The notes under the pieces are model-generated. The model worked only from the letters and a program-made list of their open reading frames with translations. It was not told the DNA's origin and searched no databases. Below, in pieces: positions 1-8,389 of a DNA stretch of 27,154 bases. Position 1 is the first letter of the stretch; each line of letters opens with the position of its first letter. The position numbers were made by a program, and so were the translations under genes. This DNA is from GCA-002840015 sp033765245 (GTDB lineage Bacteria; Pseudomonadota; Gammaproteobacteria; Xanthomonadales; Xanthomonadaceae): NCBI GenBank assembly GCA_033765245.1, contig JANRIF010000011.1:1-27154 (forward strand). The letters are read 5' to 3'.

Positions 1-113
1 CATTCGGGATCCACACCATGCAGGTGAACGACGGCGGCAATCGCGGCTGTTGCGTGGCCGACGTCGCTCGCCCGGGAATGCAGGGCAATGATTCAGACCG
101 ACGCATTGAGTAA
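1..113 (+). CDS. 3' end of an unidentified gene (partial)
   Basis: The third forward frame is open from the window edge to a TAA at 111-113. About three quarters of its third codon positions are G or C up to about position 85, which fits coding in this GC-rich DNA. The visible tail contains the peptide HTMQVNDGGNRGCC. It would overlap the start of the next gene by 26 bp, suggesting translational coupling. The second forward frame also ends here (TGA at 89-91, overlapping the next ATG) but its third-position GC is much lower. I do not recognise the product. Confidence 0.4.
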   Translation, partial: FGIHTMQVNDGGNRGCCVADVARPGMQGNDSDRRIE

Positions 114-1020
114 GCGATACGGCGACAAGCTCGCCGTCGACGACGTCAGTTTCACGGTCGAGCCGGGCGAAGTGCTGGGCTTCCTCGGCCCCAACGGGGC
201 CGGCAAATCGACCACCATGAAGATGATCGCGGGGTTTCTGCGCCCCAGCGCCGGCACCGCCCGCGTGTGCGGTCATGACGTGCAGGACGAGCCGCTGGCG
301 GCCCGGCGCAAACTGGGGTACCTGCCGGAAGGCGCCCCCAGCTACGGCGAGATGACGGTGCAGGGCTTCCTCGGGTTCATCGCCGACGCGCGCGGCCTGC
401 AGGGCGGGTTGCGGCGGCAGCGGCTGGACTACGTGGTGGCCCGGTTGTCGCTGCAGGGTGTGTTGGCGCAGACGGTCGAGACGCTGTCCAAGGGTTTTCG
501 TCGGCGCGTCGGCCTGGCCGCAGCAATCCTGCACGATCCGCCGGTGCTGGTGCTGGACGAGCCCACCGACGGGCTGGACCCGAACCAGAAGCACGAAGTG
601 CGCGACCTGATCCACGAGATTTCGCGCGGGCGCACGATCCTGATTTCCACCCACATCCTCGAAGAAGTGCCGTCGGTCTGCACCCGCGCGATCATCATCG
701 CTGCCGGCAAGGTGCTGGCCGACGCCACCCCGGCGCAATTGTTGGCGCGCTCGCGCTACACCGGTGCGGTATCGGTGCAGGCCACTGATACCGTGGCCGC
801 GCGTACCGCGCTCGACGGACTCGACGGTTTGGCGGCGCTGGAGGTCGATCCGCTGGACGGACGCCTGATCGCATTGGCGCAACCCGGGCGCGACCTGTTC
901 GCGCCGGTGGCCGAGCGGCTGCAAGCCCGCAACGTCGGCTTCAGCCGACTGCAGGCGGAACCCGGACGTCTGGACGAGGTCTTCCGCAACATCACTCAAT
1001 CCCATCAGGTGACGCCATGA
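88..1020 (+). CDS. ABC transporter ATP-binding protein, GldA-like
   Basis: This is the cytoplasmic ATPase of an ABC-2 type exporter, which powers the permease encoded next to it. The 310 residues show a Walker A motif GPNGAGKST at about 34-42, the ABC signature LSKGFRRR at 133-140, Walker B VLVLDEPT at 153-160 and a switch histidine in ISTHIL at about 189. The C-terminal third is the variable region usual in GldA/CcmA-like ATPases. The ATG at 88 lies right before the conserved first strand (IQTDALSKRYG), so the start is reasonable although its ribosome site is weak. The stop overlaps the permease start by 4 bp (ATGA). The family is certain; the substrate is unknown, and the Gld resemblance rests on the operon order ATPase, permease, GldG-like, DUF4340. 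Confidence 0.95.
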   Translation: MIQTDALSKRYGDKLAVDDVSFTVEPGEVLGFLGPNGAGKSTTMKMIAGFLRPSAGTARVCGHDVQDEPLAARRKLGYLPEGAPSYGEMTVQGFLGFIADARGLQGGLRRQRLDYVVARLSLQGVLAQTVETLSKGFRRRVGLAAAILHDPPVLVLDEPTDGLDPNQKHEVRDLIHEISRGRTILISTHILEEVPSVCTRAIIIAAGKVLADATPAQLLARSRYTGAVSVQATDTVAARTALDGLDGLAALEVDPLDGRLIALAQPGRDLFAPVAERLQARNVGFSRLQAEPGRLDEVFRNITQSHQVTP

Positions 1021-1751
1021 GTGCCACCGCATCGGTCTTTCGTCGCGAGCTGGCCAGTTACTTTGCCACCCCGGTCGCCTACGTGTTCATCGTGATCTTC
1101 CTGGTGCTGGCGGGCGCGCTTACGTTCTACTTCGGCGGCCTGTACGAGCGCGGCCAAGCCGATCTGCAGCCGTTCTTCGTGCTGCACCCATCGCTGTACC
1201 TGTTCCTGGTGCCGGCGGTGGCGATGCGGCTGTGGGCCGAGGAGCGTCGCGCCGGCACCATCGAATTGCTGCTGACCTTGCCGATCACGCTGGGGCAGGC
1301 GGTGCTGGGCAAGTTCCTGGCGGCGTGGGCGTTCATCACGCTGGCGCTGGCGATGACCTTTCCGATCTGGCTGACCATCAACTACCTGGGCGCGCCGGAC
1401 AACGGCGTGATCGCTGCCGGCTACGTCGGCAGCGCCTTGATGGCGGGTGCGTTCCTGGCAGTGGGTAGTTGCCTTTCCGCGCTCACCCGCAGTCAGGTGG
1501 TGGCGTTCATCCTCACCGTGGTGGTGTGCTTCGTGCTACTGCTGGCGGGTTATCCGCTGGTGCTGGACTTCCTGCGCGGCTGGGCGCCGGATCTGCTGGT
1601 GGAGGGCGTCGCCCAGATCAGCTTCCTGACCCATTTCCAGGCCATCGCCAAGGGTGTGCTCGACCTGCGCGATCTGGTGTTCTTCATGCTCACCATCGCG
1701 GCGTGGCTGTATGCCACCGTGCTGGTGATCGACATGAAGAAAGCCGATTGA
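1017..1751 (+). CDS. ABC-2 type permease, GldF-like
   Basis: This is the inner-membrane permease partner of the preceding ATPase. The 244 residues contain about six hydrophobic segments (near 18-40, 58-72, 100-122, 132-152, 160-186 and 218-238). A conserved cytoplasmic stretch at about 71-91, around RLWAEERRAGTIELLL, is typical of the GldF/ABC2 permease family and is probably the coupling region for the ATPase. It starts within the stop codon of the ATPase gene and ends 10 bp before the GldG-like gene, so the three are surely co-transcribed. In Bacteroidetes, GldA-GldF-GldG are needed for gliding; in proteobacteria the same gene set is common and its cargo is not established. Confidence 0.93.
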   Translation: MSATASVFRRELASYFATPVAYVFIVIFLVLAGALTFYFGGLYERGQADLQPFFVLHPSLYLFLVPAVAMRLWAEERRAGTIELLLTLPITLGQAVLGKFLAAWAFITLALAMTFPIWLTINYLGAPDNGVIAAGYVGSALMAGAFLAVGSCLSALTRSQVVAFILTVVVCFVLLLAGYPLVLDFLRGWAPDLLVEGVAQISFLTHFQAIAKGVLDLRDLVFFMLTIAAWLYATVLVIDMKKAD

Positions 1752-1761
1752 GGACTCATCC

Positions 1762-3618
1762 ATGAACCGCTTGCAGCAACGCGCCCTTGCGGGCTCCAAC
1801 CTTGCGATCCTGGCGCTGGCGTTCGTCGCGCTGGTCGCCATCAGCGGCATCGCGCTTCGCGGAGCGCGTCTGGACCTTACCCAGAACCGCCTTTACACCT
1901 TGTCGGCCGGCACCCGCCACATCATCGAGAAGGTCGACGAACCGATCCACCTGTACCTGTTCTTCTCCAAGCAGGCGGCCCGCGACATGCCGGCGCTGCA
2001 GACCTATGCGCAGCGCGTGCGCGAGTTGCTGGAGGAGATCAGCGCGCGATCCCACGGCAAGGTGCTGCTCGACGTGATCGATCCGCAGCCGTTCTCGGAG
2101 GCCGAAGACCGCGCCGGCGCGTTTGGGCTGCAGTCGGTGCCGGTGGGCAAGGCGGGCGCCTCGTTGTTCTTCGGATTGGCCGGCACCAACGCCACCGACG
2201 GGCAAACCATCATCCCGTTCTTCCAGCCCGACAAGGAAGCCTTTCTCGAATACGACATCGCCAAGCTGATCTCAGACCTGAGCACCAGCAAGCACCCGGT
2301 GCTGGCGTTGTGGTCGGGTGTGCCGATGGCGCCCGGCTACGACACCGCCAGCGGCCAGGCCAGCGATGGCTGGGTGATCGATAACGAGCTCAACCAGTTG
2401 TTCGAGCTGCGCCGGCTGCAGCCGCCGCTCACCGAGATCGCGAAGGACATCGATGCGCTGGTGCTGGTGCATCCGAAAGACCTTGCCGACGACGCGCTCT
2501 ACGCGATCGATCAGTTCGTACTGCGCGGCGGGCGTCTGCTGGTGTTCGTGGACCCGTATTCGGAAGCGGACGTTGGCATTGCCGATCCGTCGGCGATGTT
2601 TGAGTCGCACAGCTCCGACCTGCATCGTCTGTTCGCCACCTGGGGTCTGCAGTACGACCCCGCCAGCGTGGTGCTCGACGCCCGCTACGCCTTGCAGGTG
2701 CAGCCGCAGGCGGACCAGCCGCCGGTCCGCCATCCCGGCATCCTCGGCTTGCCGCGCACGGCGCTCAACCAGGATGACATCGTGTCGGCGCAGCTCAACG
2801 TGGTGAACCTGTCCAGCGCCGGCGCACTGGCGTTGAGCGACGACAGCGCGCTGACCATGGAGCCGCTGGCGCAGTCGTCCGATCAGGCCGGTACGGTGGC
2901 GGCCGAGCGCGTCAAGTTTCTGCCCGATCCGGAATCGCTGTTCCAGGACCTCAAGCCCAGCGGCGAGCGCTATGTGCTGGCGGCGCGCCTGAGCGGCCCG
3001 CTCAAGAGCGCATTCCCCGAACGCGCTGGCGCCGGTCATTTGAGCGAAGGCAAGGCCGACGGCTCGATCATCGTGGTGGCTGACACCGATCTGCTGGCCG
3101 ACCGCATGTGGGTGCAGGTGCAGAATTTCTTCGGGCAGCGCGTGTTCAACCCGTTCGCCGGCAATGGCGATCTGGTGGTGAACGCGGTCGACAATCTGGT
3201 CGGCAGTTCCGATTTGATCGCGGTGCGCACGCGCGCCGGTTCGAGCCGTCCGTTCGAGCGCGTGGAGGAACTCAAGCGCCATGCCGACGAGCGCTTCCGC
3301 AACAAGGAGCGCGAACTGCAGGCGCAGTTGACCGAGACCGAGCGCCGCCTCGGCGAGCTGCAGGGGCAGAACAACAACGATGGCAAGGGCGTGCTGCTGA
3401 CGCCGGAGCAGCAGGCGGAACTGCAGCGCTTTCAGGAGCAGAAGCTGCGCATCCGCAAGGATCTGCGCGACGTCCAGTTGGGGCTGAACCAGAACATCGA
3501 GGCGCTGGGAATGCGGCTCAAGCTGATCAACATCCTTGGCATGCCGTTGCTGATCACACTGGTGGCGTTGGCATTCGCGCTGCTGCGCGCGCGCCGTCGC
3601 CGCACCCATCATCTTTGA
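1762..3618 (+). CDS. GldG-like ABC transporter auxiliary protein
   Basis: This large membrane-anchored protein belongs to the uncharacterised ABC-type transport auxiliary family related to GldG. The 618 residues begin with a membrane segment at about 14-35, continue with a long extracytoplasmic domain, then a charged stretch rich in Glu, Lys, Arg and Gln (about 498-585) that is predicted coiled coil, and close with a second membrane helix at about 588-608 and an Arg/His-rich tail. This anchor-domain-anchor plan is that of GldG. An ATG 10 bp after the permease stop is preceded by GAGGA at 1751-1755. The DUF4340 gene follows within a few bases. Family assignment is firm; its mechanical role is inferred. 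Confidence 0.9.
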   Translation: MNRLQQRALAGSNLAILALAFVALVAISGIALRGARLDLTQNRLYTLSAGTRHIIEKVDEPIHLYLFFSKQAARDMPALQTYAQRVRELLEEISARSHGKVLLDVIDPQPFSEAEDRAGAFGLQSVPVGKAGASLFFGLAGTNATDGQTIIPFFQPDKEAFLEYDIAKLISDLSTSKHPVLALWSGVPMAPGYDTASGQASDGWVIDNELNQLFELRRLQPPLTEIAKDIDALVLVHPKDLADDALYAIDQFVLRGGRLLVFVDPYSEADVGIADPSAMFESHSSDLHRLFATWGLQYDPASVVLDARYALQVQPQADQPPVRHPGILGLPRTALNQDDIVSAQLNVVNLSSAGALALSDDSALTMEPLAQSSDQAGTVAAERVKFLPDPESLFQDLKPSGERYVLAARLSGPLKSAFPERAGAGHLSEGKADGSIIVVADTDLLADRMWVQVQNFFGQRVFNPFAGNGDLVVNAVDNLVGSSDLIAVRTRAGSSRPFERVEELKRHADERFRNKERELQAQLTETERRLGELQGQNNNDGKGVLLTPEQQAELQRFQEQKLRIRKDLRDVQLGLNQNIEALGMRLKLINILGMPLLITLVALAFALLRARRRRTHHL

Positions 3619-3633
3619 CCCATGGGAGGAGCG

Positions 3634-4797
3634 ATGGTGTCGCGCACCCTGTTACGTCTGGCATTGGTCGTCGTCGTCGTGATCCTGGCGGTGTGGTTGT
3701 CGACCCGGCGCGCCCCCGAAAGTGGCGATCTTGCGCTGGGCCCAGTGTTGCCGGGCTTGAGCGAACGGGTGAATGCAGTGCAGCAGGTGACGATCCAGGC
3801 TGCAGGCGGTAACACCGCTACCCTGGTTCGCGGGGACGCCGGTTGGGTACTGCGCGAGCGCCACGACTGGCCCGCCGATACCGGCAAGTTGCGCGATTAC
3901 CTGCTGCGGCTTGGCGTGACGCAACGAATCGAGGCCAAGACCCAGCGGCCGGAGAGCTATCCGCGCCTAGGCGTGCAGGACCTCGATGCCGCCGACGCCA
4001 ACGGCGCGCGCATCGACATCCTCGGCGGTGGCGAACCGCTGGCGCTGATCGTCGGTCAGAACAACCCGCAGGGCCACGGCAGCTATGTGCGTGTACCGGG
4101 ACAGGCGCAATCGTGGCTAGCCGATCTCGACATCGCACCCGAGCGCCAGGTCGAAAACTGGTTGCAGCGCGATCTGATCGACGTCGATCCGCGCCGGATC
4201 GTAGGCATCCGGGTGCAGCCCGCGGGCAAGTCGGCTTTCACCTTGTCGCGAACCGCAGTGGACGACTCGCACTGGCAGTTGGCGCCGATCCCCGCCAAGC
4301 GCGGCACCGCACAGGCTCCGGCCGAAGCGATTGCGGGATTCCTGCAGGGACTGCGCCTGGACGACGTCGAACCTGCCGCCGATGCGGAAGCTCTCGATGG
4401 CGACCGGATGCAATTCGATACCGCCGATGGACTTCAGGTGACGTTGAGCCTTTGGCAGCGCGACGACAAATCGTGGGTGCGTCTGGCAGCCACGTTTGAC
4501 GAGGCTGCCGCGACCGCCTACGTCGGCGCACAGGTCGCCGCCGAGCAGAAGGCGCGCGAACAGCAGGCCCACGAACCGCAGGTGGACGATGCGGCGAACA
4601 CGGATGCTTCGGTGCCCCCGGCCGCGGCAGAACAGCCTGCGGCCGACGCAGGTAGCGTCGAGGAGCGCGTGGCCAAGCTGCGCGAGCAGGCGCATGCGGC
4701 CGCGGCACGTTTCGACGGCTGGGTATTCGCGATCTCGCCGTTCAAGGCCGGCAATCTGCGCAAGCCTCACACCGACTACATCGCCGAGGCGAAATGA
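3634..4797 (+). CDS. DUF4340 domain-containing membrane-anchored protein
   Basis: This DUF4340 protein regularly follows GldG-like genes and is thought to be part of the same envelope complex; its biochemical role is unknown. It has one N-terminal membrane helix (LALVVVVVILAVWLSTRR) and then a soluble, probably periplasmic domain with repeated structure. A low-complexity Ala/Glu/Gln/Pro stretch sits near the C-terminus before a final conserved-looking SPFKAGNLRKPHTDY segment. An in-frame ATG exists at 3622, but the ribosome site GGGAGGA (3624-3630) lies downstream of it and directly before the ATG at 3634, so I use 3634 (387 residues). A GTG at 3637 is also possible. Its stop overlaps the DUF423 gene by 4 bp. 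Confidence 0.87.
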   Translation: MVSRTLLRLALVVVVVILAVWLSTRRAPESGDLALGPVLPGLSERVNAVQQVTIQAAGGNTATLVRGDAGWVLRERHDWPADTGKLRDYLLRLGVTQRIEAKTQRPESYPRLGVQDLDAADANGARIDILGGGEPLALIVGQNNPQGHGSYVRVPGQAQSWLADLDIAPERQVENWLQRDLIDVDPRRIVGIRVQPAGKSAFTLSRTAVDDSHWQLAPIPAKRGTAQAPAEAIAGFLQGLRLDDVEPAADAEALDGDRMQFDTADGLQVTLSLWQRDDKSWVRLAATFDEAAATAYVGAQVAAEQKAREQQAHEPQVDDAANTDASVPPAAAEQPAADAGSVEERVAKLREQAHAAAARFDGWVFAISPFKAGNLRKPHTDYIAEAK

Positions 4798-5177
4798 GTT
4801 CGCTATCGCGGGTCGGCGATCCCGTTGCGCGCGGTTTCGCCGCCGTCGGCGCCGTCTTCGCGGCATTGGCGGTGGCCGGCGCAGCGTACGCTTCGCATGG
4901 CCTGAGTGGCGAGGCGCAAGCGCGGCTGAGCATCGCCGCTGCGTTCGCGTTCGGACATGGTGTGGCATTGCTGGCGTTACTGCATCGGTGCCAGTCGCGG
5001 CTGCAACGCTTGGGGTTGCTGGCGTTGGTGCTGGGCGTGTTGTTGTTCTCCGGCAGTCTGGCCGCTGCCGCGTTGTTCCATGGCACCACGCGGTTCGCGC
5101 CGCTCGGCGGTGGTTTGCTGATTCTGGCCTGGCTGTATCTGGCGGTGGTGCTGGTACTGCCGCAGCCCAGGGAGTGA
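4794..5177 (+). CDS. DUF423 family small integral membrane protein
   Basis: This 127-residue protein has four hydrophobic helices and the family's AxxAHGL-like signature near the N-terminus (AGAAYASHGL at about 26-35), matching the DUF423/YgdD family of inner-membrane proteins of unknown function. Length fits the family. It begins within the stop codon of the DUF4340 gene (ATGA overlap) and ends 4 bp before the DNA glycosylase gene, so it is in the same transcription unit. Nothing in the sequence ties its role to the ABC system beyond co-transcription. Confidence 0.88.
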   Translation: MSSLSRVGDPVARGFAAVGAVFAALAVAGAAYASHGLSGEAQARLSIAAAFAFGHGVALLALLHRCQSRLQRLGLLALVLGVLLFSGSLAAAALFHGTTRFAPLGGGLLILAWLYLAVVLVLPQPRE

Positions 5178-5181
5178 GCGC

Positions 5182-5853
5182 ATGGCGCAGCGCCGACGTG
5201 GATTCGATGTGGAACTGGCGCAGGCGCACCTGGCCAAGCGCGACCGCAAGTTGGCGACCTGGATGCGCCGGATCGGTCCGCTCGACGTCGAGGGCTGGAG
5301 CAAACCGCTCGAGACCGTCGATGCGCTGGCGCGCTCGATCCTGTATCAACAGCTTTCCGGCAAGGCTGCGGCCACCATCGTCGGGCGGGTCGAAGTGGCG
5401 GTGGCATCGAAGCGTCTCACCGCCGAGGCACTGACGCGCGTCGACGATCCGACCCTGCGCGCCTGCGGCGTCTCCGGCAACAAGACCCTCGCCTTGCGCG
5501 ATCTCGCGCGCCGCGCCGCGCAGGGCGAAGTGCCTTCGGCGCGCCAGCTCGGCGGCATGGACGATGCCGCCATCATCGAAACCCTGACCGCGGTGCGTGG
5601 CATCGGGCGCTGGACCGTTGAGATGCTGCTGATGTTTCGGCTCGGCCGCCCCGACATCCTGCCGATCGACGACCTGGGCGTGCGCAAGGGTGCGCAGCGC
5701 GTGGACAAGCTGGACGAGATGCTGGCACCCAAGGCGCTTGCCGAACGTGGTGAAGTGTGGGGGCCTTTCCGCACTTTGGCGGGCTTCTACCTGTGGCGCA
5801 TCGCCGACGGTGAAGGGGATGCCAAACAACCGGTGAAGCGTTCGCAGGATTGA
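5182..5853 (+). CDS. DNA-3-methyladenine glycosylase II (AlkA-type HhH-GPD)
   Basis: This base-excision repair enzyme removes alkylated bases from DNA. The 223 residues carry the helix-hairpin-helix-GPD core: YQQLSGKAAATI at about 55-66, the hairpin AVRGIGRWTVEMLL at about 137-150 and the catalytic aspartate in PIDDLGV (Asp163/164). There is no N-terminal AlkA accessory domain and no AdaA-like fusion, so it is the short single-domain type common in proteobacteria. It is the last gene of the operon and ends 18 bp from the convergent M15 peptidase gene. A link to the export system upstream is not evident; the placement may only be operonic convenience. Confidence 0.93.
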   Translation: MAQRRRGFDVELAQAHLAKRDRKLATWMRRIGPLDVEGWSKPLETVDALARSILYQQLSGKAAATIVGRVEVAVASKRLTAEALTRVDDPTLRACGVSGNKTLALRDLARRAAQGEVPSARQLGGMDDAAIIETLTAVRGIGRWTVEMLLMFRLGRPDILPIDDLGVRKGAQRVDKLDEMLAPKALAERGEVWGPFRTLAGFYLWRIADGEGDAKQPVKRSQD

Positions 5854-5871
5854 CCGAGGCAGGCTGCAGGT

Positions 5872-6648
5872 TCAACTCGCGCGATATGCCCAGTGCCAGG
5901 GTTCGTACACGATGCCGTGCGGGTTGTCGCGCGGGTAGCTCAGGGAGAATCCGAAGCGTTCGGCGTTCGCGCACAGCCAGGCGAATGCCGGCGTGTGTTC
6001 GAATGTGGTCTCGGCCGGCGGTTCGCCCGTGGTGCCGATGTCGAGCGCGAAACCGCCGTGGTGTTCGCTGAAGCCGGGCGCGGCATTGACCGCGAGAATC
6101 TGCGCAACCGACAGGCCGCGTGCCTGCTTGCGCCGGAAAATACCGAGCTGATAGGCGTGGCTGCGAAAGCCCGAGATGGCTTCCAACGGCACGCCTTGCG
6201 CCCGAGCTGCCGCTTGCATGGCCAGCCATGCGCGCGCGACCGCGGGCAGCAGCCACAGTGGACGGCGGTAGCGGTCGCGGCCGGCGAATGCCAAGCGGCG
6301 CGGTTCGGCGATCGGCGCCAGATCGTGGCGCTGCGCGTAGTCGGGGTCGATCCCCAGTGCCGCCAGCGTGCGCCAGAGCGCATCGAGCGGTAGCGTTGGC
6401 GCGCCCGCGTGCGGCGCCGCAAGCAGCCGCGCCAGCGATTGCCGCTGTGCGGGCGACATCGGCAGCAGCGGTTGCAGCGTGCGGTGGCGGTCGGCGGTGG
6501 CGACATAGCGGCCGTCGGATTTGCGCCGCAGCAGCCACTGTGCGCGTGCCAGCCGGCGGCTGACGTCGCTGCGCCGCGCCGATGCCAGCGCGGCGGGAAT
6601 GGCGTCGGCGAAGATCCCGTTGCGCAACTCCGTGGGCGCTTCACGCAT
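5872..6648 (-). CDS. M15 family zinc peptidase (D,D-carboxypeptidase-like)
   Basis: This is a probable peptidoglycan-type D-alanyl-D-alanine carboxypeptidase of the VanY/M15 family. The catalytic domain occupies the second half of its 258 residues: SGFRSHAYQ at about 159-167, the zinc motif SxHxxGxAxD at 194-203 (His196, Asp203) and the EPWHW motif at 249-253 that supplies the base Glu249 and third ligand His252. The first 130 residues are a family-specific Arg/Leu-rich region I do not recognise. No signal peptide or membrane helix is visible, which is unusual for an enzyme expected to act in the periplasm. Its ATG overlaps the end of the PH-like gene by 8 bp, so the two are translated together. 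Confidence 0.88.
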   Translation of the reverse strand: MREAPTELRNGIFADAIPAALASARRSDVSRRLARAQWLLRRKSDGRYVATADRHRTLQPLLPMSPAQRQSLARLLAAPHAGAPTLPLDALWRTLAALGIDPDYAQRHDLAPIAEPRRLAFAGRDRYRRPLWLLPAVARAWLAMQAAARAQGVPLEAISGFRSHAYQLGIFRRKQARGLSVAQILAVNAAPGFSEHHGGFALDIGTTGEPPAETTFEHTPAFAWLCANAERFGFSLSYPRDNPHGIVYEPWHWAYRAS

Positions 6649-7237
6649 GGCCGCGTGCCTCGCGCAATTGCGTCAACGCCTGCTCGGGCTGTCGGAAGGC
6701 GATCAGCAGCACGCTGCCATCGCGTCGTGGAATCACCGCGATACGCCCATCGCCGGTTACCGCACAGAACGCCTTCTTGCGATTGTGCAGGCGGAAATGG
6801 CCGCTGTGATATCCGGGTAGCGAAAAGCCGTTGGTCTTGAGCAGCGGCCGCCATTCGCGATGCTCGTCCAGCGACAGCACGCGCGCGGCGGCAAGGTCGA
6901 GTTCGCCCAGTGCGATGCGCAGGCGATAGAACGAGGTGTGGATGAGTAGCGCGCCGTCGTCGATGCAGATGCGGTTGCGTTGCATCGCGCGTTGCAGGAA
7001 CCACGCCAGCGGCAGCGTGACTGCCACCGTCACCACGAACGCCAGCCCGGTGGCGCCGAGCGGCGCGAGCCAGGCAGGCTGCGCGGCTGCGTTGCCGCCG
7101 ATGCGAAACGCCGTCACCGCCATGAAGACCAGCAATGGCAGGCCGATGCACAACGCGACCAGGGTCTTGCGCGCGCCTGCGGTGGGCTCGCGCAGGGGCA
7201 GGTCGATGGCGGATCGGGAGGGTGGGCGAGTGGTCAT
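6641..7237 (-). CDS. Membrane protein with PH-like domain, function unknown
   Basis: The 198-residue product has two hydrophobic helices near the N-terminus (about 22-45 and 58-80), followed by a soluble beta-rich region that looks like a bacterial PH-type domain (stretches such as ICIDDGALLIHTSFYRLRIA and later VIPRRDGSVLLIAF). An upstream in-frame ATG at 7258 would add seven residues; I prefer the ATG at 7237 because a weak GGAA site precedes it and the encoded start MTTRPPSRSAIDL looks natural. Its 3' end overlaps the M15 peptidase gene by 8 bp. Role unknown; the pairing suggests an envelope function. Confidence 0.75.
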   Translation of the reverse strand: MTTRPPSRSAIDLPLREPTAGARKTLVALCIGLPLLVFMAVTAFRIGGNAAAQPAWLAPLGATGLAFVVTVAVTLPLAWFLQRAMQRNRICIDDGALLIHTSFYRLRIALGELDLAAARVLSLDEHREWRPLLKTNGFSLPGYHSGHFRLHNRKKAFCAVTGDGRIAVIPRRDGSVLLIAFRQPEQALTQLREARGHA

Positions 7238-7299
7238 GTTCGTTCCAGTGTGCGGCAATCCGCGCGGGGATGTCGGTGCCGAGGGACGCTCGCAAGAGT

Positions 7300-7491
7300 T
7301 CAGTCGGTGGATTCCGGCGCGTCCGGAGCGGACCCTTGCGCGCCCTTGAGACGCCCGCTGCGACGCAAGGCGTCGCGCAGGGCGTATTCGATCTGGGCAT
7401 TGACCGAACGCAGTTCGTCATCGGCCCAGCGCTGCACCGCGGCGAGTATTTCCGCGTTGATGCGTAGCGGGTAGGCCTTTTTCTCGCTCAT
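7300..7491 (-). CDS. Arc-type ribbon-helix-helix DNA-binding protein
   Basis: This 63-residue protein has the ribbon-helix-helix layout: a short beta strand AYPLRI at about 6-11, helix A INAEILAAVQRWADDE and helix B SVNAQIEYALRDALRR, then a flexible Pro/Ser/Asp tail. Such proteins bind DNA as dimers, with the strands entering the major groove, and often repress their own operon. It lies 10 bp after the stop of the SPFH gene on the same strand and so belongs to that operon. Two 11-bp direct repeats over the operon promoter (8390-8411) are a natural candidate operator. No toxin gene is next to it, so an antitoxin role is less likely. Confidence 0.85.
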   Translation of the reverse strand: MSEKKAYPLRINAEILAAVQRWADDELRSVNAQIEYALRDALRRSGRLKGAQGSAPDAPESTD

Positions 7492-7501
7492 GATGCCGCC
7501 A

Positions 7502-8365
7502 TCAGTACAACGTGCCGGTGTTGACCACCGGTTGCGTGGCTCGGTCCGAACACAGCACCACCAGCAGGTTGCTGACCATGACCGCGCGCCGCTCCGGATC
7601 GAGATCGACCACGCCGCGCTTCTTGAGTTGATCCAGCGCCAGTTCGACCATGCTCACCGCGCCCTCGACGATGCGCGTACGCGCCGCGATCACCGCGCCG
7701 GCTTGCTGGCGTTGCAACATCGCCTGGGCGATCTCCGGGGCGTAGGCGAGGTGGCTGATGCGCGCCTCGATCACGTCGACGCCGGCGGTGGTCAGGCGCT
7801 CGTCCAGCTGTTCCTTCAGGTGCTGCGAGATTTCGACCGGATGCGAGCGTAGCGAGACGCGGTCGTTCTCGTGCTGGTCGTACGGATAGCTGGTGGCCAT
7901 CGCGCGCAACGCAGACTCCGACTGGATGTGCACGAAGCTCTCGTAGTCGTCGACGTTGTAGACCGCTTCGGCGGAATCCACCACCTGCCACACGATCACC
8001 GCCGCGATCTCGATCGGGCTGCCTTCCAGTTCGTTGACCTTCAGTCGCCCGCTCTCGAAGTTGCGCACGCGCAGGCTCACCTTCTTGGCGGCGTAAAACG
8101 GGTTGTTCCAGCGCAGGCCCTGGTCCTTGACCGTGCCCACGTACTTGCCGAACAGGCTGAGCACGGCGGCCTGATTGGGTTCCACCATGTACAGGCCGCC
8201 GAAGCACACCAGTAGCACCGCGCCGACCAAGAGGCCGGAGACGAGCGGCACCGCATGCCCGGCAGCGCCGGCCTGAACCACCACACTGGCATCGACCAGC
8301 AGCGCCAGCACGAGCAGCAGCAGCGTGGGAATGCCGGGGAACGAGCGGATCGGTTGTTCTTTCAT
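7502..8365 (-). CDS. SPFH/Band-7 domain membrane protein
   Basis: This stomatin/prohibitin-like scaffold protein is expected to oligomerise at the inner membrane. The 287 residues have two N-terminal hydrophobic segments (about 11-32 and 41-60), then the Band-7 domain beginning at VEPNQAAVLSLFGKYVGTV (about 61-79), and a C-terminal region with the helix EIAQAMLQRQQAGAVIAARTRI typical of the family. A strong GAGGAGA site precedes the ATG at 8365. The small ribbon-helix-helix gene follows directly. The SPFH plus Arc-type gene pair is a recurrent arrangement in xanthomonads to my knowledge; the cellular role is not defined. Confidence 0.92.
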   Translation of the reverse strand: MKEQPIRSFPGIPTLLLLVLALLVDASVVVQAGAAGHAVPLVSGLLVGAVLLVCFGGLYMVEPNQAAVLSLFGKYVGTVKDQGLRWNNPFYAAKKVSLRVRNFESGRLKVNELEGSPIEIAAVIVWQVVDSAEAVYNVDDYESFVHIQSESALRAMATSYPYDQHENDRVSLRSHPVEISQHLKEQLDERLTTAGVDVIEARISHLAYAPEIAQAMLQRQQAGAVIAARTRIVEGAVSMVELALDQLKKRGVVDLDPERRAVMVSNLLVVLCSDRATQPVVNTGTLY

Positions 8366-8389
8366 GGCGGGTCTCCTCGGGAGTGGTGA

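Noticed and set aside
2272..3612. 446-codon minus-strand open frame
   Set aside because: Antisense to the GldG-like gene; His/Gln/Leu-rich composition typical of a shadow frame.
4117..5829. 570-codon minus-strand open frame
   Set aside because: Antisense to three well-supported genes (DUF4340, DUF423, AlkA).
7300..7491. Antitoxin of a toxin-antitoxin pair
   Set aside because: Neighbours are an SPFH protein and a PH-like membrane protein; no small toxin gene is adjacent.
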